DNA from: JAIBBV01 sp044347745
Lineage (GTDB): Bacteria; Bdellovibrionota_C; UBA2361; JAFLCA01
Length of the DNA: 64,000 nt
Reading direction: 5' to 3'
Assembly (NCBI GenBank): GCA_044347745.1
Contig: JBIKUD010000010.1
Span: 1-64,000, forward strand
Made by a program: the position numbers and the translations under genes. The notes below the pieces were generated by a model that saw nothing but the letters and a program-made list of their open reading frames with translations, made no database searches and was not told where the DNA came from. Positions 35,425-44,261 of this stretch are shown piece by piece (positions within the stretch are counted from its first letter, which is position 1; each line of letters begins with the position of its first letter).

Positions 35425-36672
35425 CTATCTCATTCCAATGTCTCTGCGTACCTGGCGGTTCTTAAACTGAATCATATCTACCGCTCGATAGGCTTGGCCT
35501 CTTGCTTCGTCTATGGTGCGGCCTTGGGCGGTAACGCTCAGCACTCGCCCACCGGCGACACAAAAGCTGCCTGCTTTAACCTCGGTGCCGGCATGAAACA
35601 CTTGCACTGTGGGAATTTGGCTCGCAAATTCTAGTCCGGTAATTGGTGCCCCAAGTTTTGGGCTTTGTGGATACCCCTCTGCCGCCAACACGACACAGAC
35701 AGTAGCCAATGGACTCCACGAGACCTGCGGGGGCTCTGAGGCCAGCAGCCCCTGAAGCACCTGAAATAAGTCGGAATCTAAACGCCGCATAATGCTTTGA
35801 GTCTCTGGATCGCCAAGCCTCGTGTTAAACTCGAGCACATGCACCTTGCCTTGCGGAGAAATCATAAGGCCCGCATACAAAAACCCACTAAAGGGCTGAC
35901 CGCGACGTTTCATTTCCTGAAGCATTGGGCGAATTACGTGTTCTATGGCCCAAGCTTCTTGCTCGGAACTGAGGTGCGTTGTTGGACTGACTGAACCCAT
36001 GCCTCCGGTGTTGGGCCCCTCATCGTTATCTGCAATGCGTTTATAATCATGTGTGCTAACCAGCGGCACTATAAGCTCGCCGTGGGCTGCAACTATCAAC
36101 GATGCCTCAAGCCCCTCTAAAAACTCCTCGGCTACCACCACTTCAGCTTTTAGTTCATCAAATAGCAGCGGAAGCGCCTCGCGCGCTTCTTCGGAATTCT
36201 TGCAGACTACAACCCCTTTTCCAGCTGCAAGCCCATCGGCCTTCAGCACTATTGGCCCCGCTAGTGCGGCAATAAATTTTTCTGCTTCAGGCCGCGACCG
36301 TAGGCTTGTGTACTTAGCGGTGGGCACTCCGGCAGCTATCATCACCTCTTTGGCAAATTGTTTTGAAGCTTCGAGGCGAGCAGCGGCTTGGGATGGTCCG
36401 AATATGGGTAAATTATACCTGGTAAATAAATCTACAATTCCAAGACTTAAGGGAACTTCTGGCCCAACTACCGTAAGTGAAATCTGCTTTTGCTTGGCAA
36501 ATTCTGCAAGCTCGTTCAATTTGGTGACTGCCAAAGGCACAAGCTCGGCACATGCAGCGATACCCGGATTACCTGGCGCGCAGTACACTTTTTGCACCAG
36601 CTTTGACTGCGAAAGTTTCCAACAAAGTGCGTGCTCGCGGGCTCCTGAACCAATAACCAAAACAGATTTCAT
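35425..36672 (-). CDS. purD: Phosphoribosylamine-glycine ligase
   Basis: This 415-residue ATP-grasp enzyme makes GAR from phosphoribosylamine and glycine, the step after PurF. It begins MKSVLVIGSGAREHALCWKL, the standard start; further motifs are GNPGIA, VVGPEVPLSLGIVD, PIVLKADGLAAGKGVVV, DYKRIADNDEGPNTGGMG and EFNTRLGDPETQ. The ATG at 36672 is chosen for this homology; an upstream in-frame codon at 36747 would run into purH. The gap to purH is 10 bp and no good ribosome-binding site is seen, so coupling to purH translation is likely. Confidence 0.97.
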   Translation of the reverse strand: MKSVLVIGSGAREHALCWKLSQSKLVQKVYCAPGNPGIAACAELVPLAVTKLNELAEFAKQKQISLTVVGPEVPLSLGIVDLFTRYNLPIFGPSQAAARLEASKQFAKEVMIAAGVPTAKYTSLRSRPEAEKFIAALAGPIVLKADGLAAGKGVVVCKNSEEAREALPLLFDELKAEVVVAEEFLEGLEASLIVAAHGELIVPLVSTHDYKRIADNDEGPNTGGMGSVSPTTHLSSEQEAWAIEHVIRPMLQEMKRRGQPFSGFLYAGLMISPQGKVHVLEFNTRLGDPETQSIMRRLDSDLFQVLQGLLASEPPQVSWSPLATVCVVLAAEGYPQSPKLGAPITGLEFASQIPTVQVFHAGTEVKAGSFCVAGGRVLSVTAQGRTIDEARGQAYRAVDMIQFKNRQVRRDIGMR

Positions 36673-36682
36673 AGTGCAAAAT

Positions 36683-38236
36683 TTAATGTCTAAAGTGTCT
36701 ATCAGGGGCAAACAAAAGACAGATGCCGCTGGTATTTGCGGCGGCAACTACTTCTTCATCTCGTTTGGCGCCTTTGGGTGCCACAATGGCCGTTACTCCT
36801 GCTTGGGCTAGCACTTCCACCGAGTCGGTAAACGGGAAAAACGCATCTGAGGCCACACTGGCGCCGATAACCTGATGTCCATGCAATTTGGCCTTATGCA
36901 AGGCTAGATCAACTGAATCGATACGACTCATCTGCCCTGCCCCAACGCCAATTAATAGCCCGTCACGCACGATGACGATGGCATTTGATTTAACATGGGC
37001 ACAAATTTTCCAGGCTAATTGAAGATCGCTCATTTGCGCTGTGTTTGGAATTTTGCTGGTCATCACCTCAAGCTCTGCTACGGAGCTGCTTCCTGTATCT
37101 CGCTGCTGAAGCAAAATGCCACCGGCAACAGAGCGCCATTCAAGCGGGGTCTTAAAGTTCAAATCAGCTTGTATGAGTCTTAAATTCTTATTTTTGCTCA
37201 GCACTTGCAGCGCAGTGGCGCTATAGCTTGGCGCCAACACGATTTCAGCAAAATCTTCTTTCACCCCCAAAGCAGCTTCTTCATCAACGGTAACGTTAAA
37301 GGCAATAATTCCCCCAAAATGACTGCGGGGGTCACAGTGTTTTGCTTTTTGAAGGGCCATGCTCGCCGTCTGACCAAGCGCAGCTCCACATGGATTAAGA
37401 TGTTTTACAATAACTGCGGCCGGTTGCTGAGTCGGAAACTCTTGAATAAGCCGCAACACCGCATCAACATCGAGCAAATTATTGTAAGAGAGCTCTTTTC
37501 CTTGAAGCTGCTTCCAGGGGGCGTTCTGGGATTCAAATTGCCTGTAGTATGCAGCTTCTTGGTGCGGGTTCTCTCCATATCTGAGAGCTTGAGATTTTAG
37601 AAGCACGGCTCCTTGAATTGGACTAAATGCGGCGCCGCGTTCTGCATCGTCAATATTTGAGAAATAGCGAGCAATTTCTAAGTTATCGTGGGCCAAATGG
37701 GTAAACACCTTTACAGCTAGAGAGCGGCGAAGCTTGAGTTGCGCCGCTACATCTTGAGACGTAAGGCTCTGAAGCACTTCTGGATAATCAAGCGGATCAA
37801 TTACGGGATACACGGAACCATGATTTTTGGCAGCGGCACGAATCATGGTTGGCCCGCCCACATCTACAAACTCAATCATGTGTTCTGGGTCTTTGGCTTC
37901 AGGGGTATTTAAATTCTTTGTAAATGGATACAAATTTACTGCGGCAATTTCGATGGGCAAAATGCCATCTGCTTCAATTTGGCGCATATGTGCAGGGTCA
38001 TCTCGGCGTGCAAGTAGTCCAGCGTGTATGCGCGGATGTAATGTTTTGACGCGCCCATCGAGAATTTCTTTTTGGCCGGTGTACTCTTCAATTGGTGTGC
38101 TATTGATGCCAACACCGGACAAAAACTTTGCGGTGCCGGAGGTCGTCAGAAGGACATACCCAAGGCTTACAAGTTCTCTTGCAAATGCTTCAAGCCCAGT
38201 TCTATCAGAGACGCTGAGTAACGCTGCCTTTTTCAT
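36683..38236 (-). CDS. purH: Bifunctional AICAR formyltransferase/IMP cyclohydrolase
   Basis: The protein has 517 residues and carries out the last two steps of IMP synthesis. The N-terminal cyclohydrolase shows ALLSVSDRTGLEAFARELV, LLTTSGTAKFL and DGRVKTLHPRIHAGLL; the formyltransferase half shows LRYGENPHQEAAYY, VIVKHLNPCGAA, RSHFGGIIAFN and KSNAIVIVRDG. The C-terminus ends RHFRH as is usual. It is the first gene of purH-purD. Confidence 0.97.
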   Translation of the reverse strand: MKKAALLSVSDRTGLEAFARELVSLGYVLLTTSGTAKFLSGVGINSTPIEEYTGQKEILDGRVKTLHPRIHAGLLARRDDPAHMRQIEADGILPIEIAAVNLYPFTKNLNTPEAKDPEHMIEFVDVGGPTMIRAAAKNHGSVYPVIDPLDYPEVLQSLTSQDVAAQLKLRRSLAVKVFTHLAHDNLEIARYFSNIDDAERGAAFSPIQGAVLLKSQALRYGENPHQEAAYYRQFESQNAPWKQLQGKELSYNNLLDVDAVLRLIQEFPTQQPAAVIVKHLNPCGAALGQTASMALQKAKHCDPRSHFGGIIAFNVTVDEEAALGVKEDFAEIVLAPSYSATALQVLSKNKNLRLIQADLNFKTPLEWRSVAGGILLQQRDTGSSSVAELEVMTSKIPNTAQMSDLQLAWKICAHVKSNAIVIVRDGLLIGVGAGQMSRIDSVDLALHKAKLHGHQVIGASVASDAFFPFTDSVEVLAQAGVTAIVAPKGAKRDEEVVAAANTSGICLLFAPDRHFRH

Positions 38237-38368
38237 GTGACGCCTGTTCGCTGCTGTTCAAAAATTAACTAATTTTAGATTTGCCAAAGCATGTTTTGCT
38301 GCTACGAAACAGTACTCCAAAGTCACTGAAGACTCCAGAGAATGCTGGGGGGCACGGAGAACAAGGGT

Positions 38369-40471
38369 TTAATTGTCGGATGGGATGATATGAGCAAGCT
38401 CATCTAATTCAGCTTCAGCAAGTTCGCGCTCGCGGCTTAACTCGCGGCGTTTAATGTCTTTTGCTTTGGCATCAGAGCTCATTAATATTTTTAGGTATTC
38501 TTCTTCCCGCCGTGTTTCTTCAATTTGATTCAAAGTTTTATCACGTTTAAAAGTAAGCTCGGCGATTGATTTGTCAGAATCAGAGACTTCGCTTTCTATA
38601 GCGCGCTTTACTTCCTCGGTAAGCTCTCTTTGGCGCTCCTTACGGGCCTTGGCAAGCTCGACTACTTTCTTTTCTTGCGCTGAATCTGAAGGATTATAAC
38701 GCAGCACCTCTGCTTCCTTAAGATATGACCAAGTGGCCAGCTCAAATACTTCTTTTTTCTCTTTTACTGCTGAAGAGGCCACAGCTACTTCTGCGGCTAA
38801 ATTGATAGGATCGGTGGCTGCAAGGCGCTTACGACGTCCATACCAGACTGCAAGCTTGCGGGTAGCCACATCAATTTGAGCTCGTAAGTCTTCCTGCTCT
38901 GTCTCTAATAATTGTTTATGCTCTCGTACAGAACGTAAGTTATCGGCTAGACGCGCAGAGAGCGGCTTATCAAAGGCTGATATTTTTTCGTCAAGCTCAG
39001 CTACTACTTGTTCAAGCGCATTTTTACGGCGCAATACTCGGCTATATTCGTCCGGCGCAAGTCCAAGCTCATGATTGGATTCTGGGGCGGTTGATGGCGC
39101 TTCTGCTTGAACAGGGCTGCCGCCTTGGTAAGTAAAACCAATTCCAGCTACAGAGGTCTTGCGCTCTATAAGGTCAGATTTTACTTCCGGCTCAAGCCGT
39201 GCAACCTGAGCTTGCGGCACTTCAGGAGCTGTTATTTCTACCGGCACCCGATGTCCGCCAGCTCCAAGCATACGTGGAGCATAAAACCCGCCCAGAAAAC
39301 CTATAAGAGTGACTACGGTGAAGGCAGCCCCAAGCACGATAGCACGAGAGAGCGGTTGACCTCTAAGGTGTGCCCAGCGTTCGCTTAAAGAAGCGGGCTG
39401 CACTGTTGAGCCAGGGTGGCCAGGGTTCAGTGTGGCGGCAGCTTCATGCGCCGGCTGCCCTTTGACTGCTTCGCTCTCACCCGCATTCGAAGCTTGGTGG
39501 ACATTGGTGATTTCAATTTTTGGCTCAAGGACAACGGATTCGTTAACCAGGACTCCTTCAAGAGACTTATTATCTTCTACTCGAGGCTCAGCAAATAAAT
39601 CTTCGCTGTGCTCAGCGCTTTGATGCCCCGGGCTCGTATGCAGCGGTGGATGAGTAATAGGCTCATCCATCGGCGCGCCCTCAAAGGCATCAGGTCCCAC
39701 GGGGAACTCTTCGCCCACTTCCACTGCAATAACGGTGATATTGTCCGTTCCGCCGCGCTCATTGGCAAGTTGCACCAACTTTTGCACGGCAACATCGATG
39801 TAGTTGTCTTGCATGACAGCCGCAATTTCGTGATCATGCACCAAATTATACAGTCCGTCCGAGCAAAGCACATACATATCGCCACGCGCAGGACCATCGC
39901 CGCTAAGCCAGCAGTCAACTTCAATTGAAGGTCCTGGCCCAAGTGAACGGGTAAGCATATGCGAAACAGGGTGATTATCCGCTTGTTCTGGGCTAATTGC
40001 CCCAGATTTTAAAAGCTCCTGAACCAAGGTGTGATCGGTAGTAAGCTGGGCAATGTGGTTGTCACGTATGCGGTAGGCTCGTGAGTCGCCTACGCTCGAA
40101 ATAAGGAGCTTGGTGCCGACAAAACCAATTCCCACGTAAGTGGTGCCCATGCCGGCTAGCGAAGGATCTCCTGAGCCCTTTTCGAAAATTTCTGCGTTTG
40201 CATGTTCGACTGCCGAGCAAATAGCAGCAGAGTTAAGTTCTGTTCTATCTTCGAGGCACTCTTTAATTACATTAACTGCAAGGTTTGAGGCGATACCTCC
40301 GCCCTTCACGCCGCCCATACCGTCGGCAACGACGTAGAGCTTAAAATGCTCTGACTCTATGACTCCAAAAGAATCTTGGTTCTCTTCGCGCCGCAAACCA
40401 ATGTCGGTAGCAGCTGCATGTTTCACTGCAGCTAGTGGAGAGGGTGTTGCGTTTACCGTATCGGTCGTCAT
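38369..40471 (-). CDS. Membrane-anchored PP2C-family protein phosphatase
   Basis: The product has 700 residues. Residues about 15-255 form a PP2C domain (DIGLRREENQDSFGV, VVADGMGGVKGG, SSVGDSRAYRI, DGLYNLVHDHE, GGTDNITVIAVEV) with all metal-binding Asp positions visible. A Pro/Glu/His-rich linker of about 110 residues follows, then one membrane helix (about 375-398, VLGAAFTVVTLIGFLGGFYA) and a C-terminal part of about 220 residues that is a long charged coiled coil. By orientation the phosphatase is cytoplasmic and the coiled coil periplasmic. No partner Ser/Thr kinase of Hanks type lies in the window. It lies 132 bp upstream of purH. Confidence 0.85.
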   Translation of the reverse strand: MTTDTVNATPSPLAAVKHAAATDIGLRREENQDSFGVIESEHFKLYVVADGMGGVKGGGIASNLAVNVIKECLEDRTELNSAAICSAVEHANAEIFEKGSGDPSLAGMGTTYVGIGFVGTKLLISSVGDSRAYRIRDNHIAQLTTDHTLVQELLKSGAISPEQADNHPVSHMLTRSLGPGPSIEVDCWLSGDGPARGDMYVLCSDGLYNLVHDHEIAAVMQDNYIDVAVQKLVQLANERGGTDNITVIAVEVGEEFPVGPDAFEGAPMDEPITHPPLHTSPGHQSAEHSEDLFAEPRVEDNKSLEGVLVNESVVLEPKIEITNVHQASNAGESEAVKGQPAHEAAATLNPGHPGSTVQPASLSERWAHLRGQPLSRAIVLGAAFTVVTLIGFLGGFYAPRMLGAGGHRVPVEITAPEVPQAQVARLEPEVKSDLIERKTSVAGIGFTYQGGSPVQAEAPSTAPESNHELGLAPDEYSRVLRRKNALEQVVAELDEKISAFDKPLSARLADNLRSVREHKQLLETEQEDLRAQIDVATRKLAVWYGRRKRLAATDPINLAAEVAVASSAVKEKKEVFELATWSYLKEAEVLRYNPSDSAQEKKVVELAKARKERQRELTEEVKRAIESEVSDSDKSIAELTFKRDKTLNQIEETRREEEYLKILMSSDAKAKDIKRRELSRERELAEAELDELAHIIPSDN

Positions 40472-40674
40472 GAAAAAAAAGACCTTACTTGAAGGAGCGG
40501 TACGAGGGCTAAGATGCTCTAACTTCTATACTTATCGGCAGAAAGAGCGTAAATGCTTCAGCGCTTTATGCCAGGGCACCTGAGATAAGGCAAGCGCTAG
40601 GTAACATGCTGAAAAAGCTAAGTTAATTTGTGAGTTCCGTGGCCAAAGTTATGCCGGGACCTTAGGCAGGTAGT

Positions 40675-41703
40675 TTATTTTACTACTCGTAAAAATGGGT
40701 CCCCCTGCACATAACTTTCACGCTTCAGCTGGCCAATGAGCCGCTCAGCCTGCTGCTTATTTTGCTCTGGTCCAACAATAACTCGGAAGTATTCTTCGCC
40801 TCGAACTCGCGCCGATTCGATTAACACCGGGAACCCAGACGACTTAAGTTTTGACGCGAGTGCACTTGCATCCTGCATTTTTCGTGGCGCTGCAATTTGT
40901 GCAAACCATCCTGCTGGCAAGGTTTGGCGAACAAGAGACTTATCTGCTGCTTTTGCTGTGATCGCGGACTTTTCAGGCGCAGCGTTAGCTACCTTGGCTA
41001 CTTCTGTCTTTTTTGTTGCGGGTTTAACAATTGCGGCAGGTTTTTCTGCTACTTTTTGTGAAGGCTTTAATTCTTTAAGCTCAACTTTCGCTATGCCCGT
41101 ATCGGTTTTCTTGGCAGCTTGGATAGTTTCAGGGCGATTTACAGATGCGCTGCGCTCTTGTTTAGGTTGAGGCGCTATTTCACCAAGATTCTTAGCAAAC
41201 TTACTTGGTTCTTCTACGCTTGGCTCAATTGGGAACAAACTATCCATATCAAGCCCCGCTGTCTCGGAGGACTCTACTGTCTTCGGTTGAAGCGGTGCTT
41301 GTTCCTTGACTGCGACCTCATCCCCTAAAGGAGCAACTTCAGTTGATTTAATAGCCCCCAAAATAGGCTCTTCCTTACGGGAGCTTGCCAATGCCGGTAC
41401 TGGGGCGCTCAGGCGCGCATATACATCTGTTTCATTGTGGGAGGCACTATTTCCCTCGCCTTCAGCAACAGGGAACCGAGGACTATGGGCGAGGCTTCTT
41501 TCGAGTGCAGCCTCAAACCCAACACCGCGACCAGACGAGAACCCAACATAGAACGCGCAGGCTATTGAGCCTGTGACCATTCCGAGTAATACCACGACCT
41601 GGGCAACACCAAGCCGCAACTCCCATTGTTGCAGATTCTTTTTATTCATAGTGGCTAACGGTTTTACCGTAGGATGAGTGCGCGGGCTAGGATTAACAGC
41701 CAT
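40675..41703 (-). CDS. SPOR-domain (FtsN-like) membrane protein
   Basis: The protein has 342 residues. After a cytoplasmic start there is one membrane helix (LGVAQVVVLLGMVTGSIACAFYVGF), a long periplasmic linker rich in Ala, Lys, Pro and Glu, and a C-terminal SPOR domain (AGWFAQIAAPRKMQDASALASKL ... YFRVIVGPEQNKQQAERLIGQL). SPOR domains bind peptidoglycan stripped of stem peptides and gather at the division septum. The start is uncertain: the ATG at 41703 with AGAG upstream is used, and an ATG at 41649 is also possible. It follows the ArgRS-like gene; such argS-SPOR pairing is known in deltaproteobacterial genomes. Confidence 0.8.
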   Translation of the reverse strand: MAVNPSPRTHPTVKPLATMNKKNLQQWELRLGVAQVVVLLGMVTGSIACAFYVGFSSGRGVGFEAALERSLAHSPRFPVAEGEGNSASHNETDVYARLSAPVPALASSRKEEPILGAIKSTEVAPLGDEVAVKEQAPLQPKTVESSETAGLDMDSLFPIEPSVEEPSKFAKNLGEIAPQPKQERSASVNRPETIQAAKKTDTGIAKVELKELKPSQKVAEKPAAIVKPATKKTEVAKVANAAPEKSAITAKAADKSLVRQTLPAGWFAQIAAPRKMQDASALASKLKSSGFPVLIESARVRGEEYFRVIVGPEQNKQQAERLIGQLKRESYVQGDPFLRVVK

Positions 41704-41770
41704 AAAATTCTCTGAGGCGTAAACCAATAGTAAAGCGCAGAGAGGAAAGCACTACGCAATATGTGCGTAA

Positions 41771-42988
41771 TTAGACCTTCTGAACGCCGGCAATATATCT
41801 GCCGGCTATGATATCCGATAGCAGATCTAAAACACCAGTAAGAATTTTGATTTCTGCTGCGCCACAAGTTCCTGTGGCAAGCTGGGCTCTAAAGTGAGGC
41901 TGATTACAAAGCGCATTGGTGCGCTCGAGTATTTCGGTCAAAACCGAAATAAACTCGGCTACCTGACCAAGGCGGCCAGCTTGCCGCTCAAAGGAATAAA
42001 AATATCTCAGTCGTAGCAGCAGTTTTAACCAGTCTTCATTAGGCAAAACATCTGCCCCCGCGCGCGAGGTCTGAGATAAAAGCGTTCTGAGACGCTGAGC
42101 GGTCAATGCTGCATATTGTATGGGGTTAGCTTTTTCTTTAAGTTGCGGCACCATCAAATCTACATCTGTCCCCGCCACCTCCGAACAAAGATATATAAGG
42201 GTCTCGGCAGGCACACGAGCGGCGAGTTGGGTAAGCGAAGCGAGTTCTTTTTGCGTTAGCTGCCAATTGGCCCAGGCTGCCCCGACGTAACTTAAGCGAA
42301 TGTGCCCATTGGCTTCGCCACGCGGAAACAGGGCCTTAAACTGAGGAGCTGGAATAGTTGCGGGCAACAACCACAAAACCCTCATTTCATCTGGATGATC
42401 TTCTTTTTGAAGTTCTGCTTGCACTCCCTCAACCAGCGATGAAACCGTCTGGAGGGGCCAGGAAAGGACCGAGTCTATAAGGTTCACAAGGGCTTGGGGC
42501 TGAAAACTAAGCGGAATGAGGCCCTTGCCAACGAGAACCAGCTGCACCTTGGCTCCGTAAAATTGGGCGCAAAATGCTTGAAGATAGGCACGCAGCACAA
42601 GCCTTAGATGCGCGGCCCGTTCGGTTTCCTCTGTACAGGCCGGCACCAACACGCTCACTCGCTTTTCAGGCAAGGGTACTACGGTATCGAGCAAGGGGTT
42701 AGAATGAAGCAACTCGGCAGCCGATAGTCGCGCATTTAAAAATCCTCTGGTGGGCTCCAGCGTGGGTCCGCCGTCTTGCTCCCAAAGCGCTTTAATTTCA
42801 AGCGCCAGCGCCTCGGGCTTTTGAAGCACTTTGCGGGCCAGACGTGTGGGTGCGTCGGTGCCAATGTGCCCGAGTGTCAAATCGTACAGGGGCACAAATT
42901 CAACTGCTGAAATGCTGCTTGGCCAGTTCTTACTAAAAATTTCATTTAGTTTATGAGAGAAACTTTGAATACTCACATCCATCTTCAA
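41771..42988 (-). CDS. Arginyl-tRNA synthetase-like protein without the HIGH and KMSK motifs
   Basis: This 405-residue protein follows the ArgRS domain order but is about 150 residues short. Residues 30-90 match the N-terminal additional domain (LGHIGTDAPTRLARKVL, RGFLNARLS). At 120-150 the line ETERAAHLRLVLRAYL aligns with the HIGH region, where ArgRS has HVGHLR; the first His and the Gly are gone. Residues 257-300 (AETLIYLCSEVAGTDVDL, NPIQYAALTAQRL) match the end of the catalytic core, where ArgRS has NPVYYVQYAHAR. Residues 315-405 resemble the DALR anticodon-binding domain. The KMSK-type loop and much of the Rossmann fold are missing. It cannot be a normal synthetase; a tRNA-binding or regulatory role is inferred. 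It lies between the tRNA nucleotidyltransferase and the SPOR gene. Confidence 0.72.
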   Translation of the reverse strand: MKMDVSIQSFSHKLNEIFSKNWPSSISAVEFVPLYDLTLGHIGTDAPTRLARKVLQKPEALALEIKALWEQDGGPTLEPTRGFLNARLSAAELLHSNPLLDTVVPLPEKRVSVLVPACTEETERAAHLRLVLRAYLQAFCAQFYGAKVQLVLVGKGLIPLSFQPQALVNLIDSVLSWPLQTVSSLVEGVQAELQKEDHPDEMRVLWLLPATIPAPQFKALFPRGEANGHIRLSYVGAAWANWQLTQKELASLTQLAARVPAETLIYLCSEVAGTDVDLMVPQLKEKANPIQYAALTAQRLRTLLSQTSRAGADVLPNEDWLKLLLRLRYFYSFERQAGRLGQVAEFISVLTEILERTNALCNQPHFRAQLATGTCGAAEIKILTGVLDLLSDIIAGRYIAGVQKV

Positions 42989-43027
42989 AAACTACCTCTC
43001 GAAAACACGCTTAGCCGTAAGTGGTTG

Positions 43028-44074
43028 TTAACAGCGGGCCAGATCTAACGCTTCACGCAGCGCGGCCACGCGTTCGCTCGTCACCACTTCCCCACACGAG
43101 ATGCAGGCTCTCAGTTCGTCAGCATATACCCGCAGCGTTTGTTTTTTAAATCCCAGCGGGGCTAATGTTTCTGCCCAAGTTTGCACCCCGTCAGCGCTTA
43201 CCAAACACTGCAAAAACAGCCAATATCGCACTTCTGCGCTTACATGAAGAGCCGCCGCCTTTAGTCTAAAAAAACGTGCGAGCACCGTTTTAGAAGACTC
43301 AAGCTCAAGGCGATCAATTGCATCGGTTACTTTCCAAGCCTGAAGCTGTGTGAGAATTGCCCAAGGGTCCCGCTCTTCCATTACCTTTCGCAGTTCAGTA
43401 AGAAAACGCTGCACCGATATCACTTCAAGCATTTTTGCGTCTACGGCTGCACCCACAAGCTGCTCGGTAATGGTGTCTGGTTTGGCGTCAAGGCGAATCA
43501 TGTAACGCGCTAATCTGAGAATACGTGTTGGATCATCGACAAAACTACGCGAATGAAGCACTCGTAAGGTCTTTGAGCGTAAATCTTGAATTCCTGCATG
43601 TAAGTCAAAGCAGCGTTTTTCTAATTCTTGCTGCTGACAATGTGTAAGCTCCATTAGTTCAAGAACATGTTTCACTTCAAGCGCAATGGCATTCACACTA
43701 AAGTCACGTCGCCCTAAATCCTCTTCAAGCTTGGATGGAGTCACCTCTGGCAAAGCTCCGGGAGTAAGGTAACGTTCAGTGCGGGCACTAGCGAAATCTA
43801 TCTCGCGCACATGAGCGAATAGGCTCGGTTGCTCAATTTTGGCAGTGATAAAGGCAGTAAACTTTCTAAGTGAACCGCCACTAATTTTTTGAAGTTCCTC
43901 GGCAAACTCAATCGCGTTGCCTTCAACAACAAAATCGACATCTTCGTCGAGCGCCGGTAAACCCCGCAATAAATCGCGAACAACGCCGCCGACTAAAAAG
44001 AGGCGCTGCCCCCTTTTAGCGGCAAAATCGGCCACGGTTTGAAATAATGTTTGATACGTTTTGCTAATTATCAT
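43028..44074 (-). CDS. tRNA nucleotidyltransferase/poly(A) polymerase family protein (class II)
   Basis: The product has 348 residues. The head shows LFLVGGVVRDLLRG, the catalytic DEDVDFVV, FASARTERY and DLGRRDFSVNAIALEV; the neck shows DLHAGIQDLRSKTLRVLHSRSFVDDPTRILRLARY. These are the motifs of CCA-adding enzymes and bacterial poly(A) polymerases, which cannot be told apart here by eye. The C-terminal body is short, closer to minimal CCA enzymes. It starts an apparent operon with the ArgRS-like and SPOR genes (39-bp gap). Confidence 0.9.
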   Translation of the reverse strand: MIISKTYQTLFQTVADFAAKRGQRLFLVGGVVRDLLRGLPALDEDVDFVVEGNAIEFAEELQKISGGSLRKFTAFITAKIEQPSLFAHVREIDFASARTERYLTPGALPEVTPSKLEEDLGRRDFSVNAIALEVKHVLELMELTHCQQQELEKRCFDLHAGIQDLRSKTLRVLHSRSFVDDPTRILRLARYMIRLDAKPDTITEQLVGAAVDAKMLEVISVQRFLTELRKVMEERDPWAILTQLQAWKVTDAIDRLELESSKTVLARFFRLKAAALHVSAEVRYWLFLQCLVSADGVQTWAETLAPLGFKKQTLRVYADELRACISCGEVVTSERVAALREALDLARC

Positions 44075-44261
44075 GGGTCATAATCTTGAGATCTCTCAGC
44101 AGCTTATAACGCTTTTACCTATTTCGTCTAATAACTGAGGTGATTTTGCCCGCTTCGAGATACCAAACCTCCTCTAAGTCTTTTGTTTTTCGAGGTTTTT
44201 CCCGATTTAGATAGTGAGTTCATAAGGCTTTTTAAGCTGCCTCTTCAAGTTTAGATAGGTC
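44075..44261. other. Divergent intergenic region
   Basis: The 187 bp separate the tRNA nucleotidyltransferase from the second Tad-like pair and must hold both promoters. No clear hexamer pairs or repeats were seen. Confidence 0.4.

Noticed and set aside
36673..36747. Upstream extension of purD
   Set aside because: The extra 25 residues have no family similarity and overlap the end of purH.
42860..42880. HIG in LTLGHIGTDAP of the ArgRS-like protein as a HIGH motif
   Set aside because: It lies in the N-terminal additional domain, about 85 residues before the place where the catalytic motif aligns.
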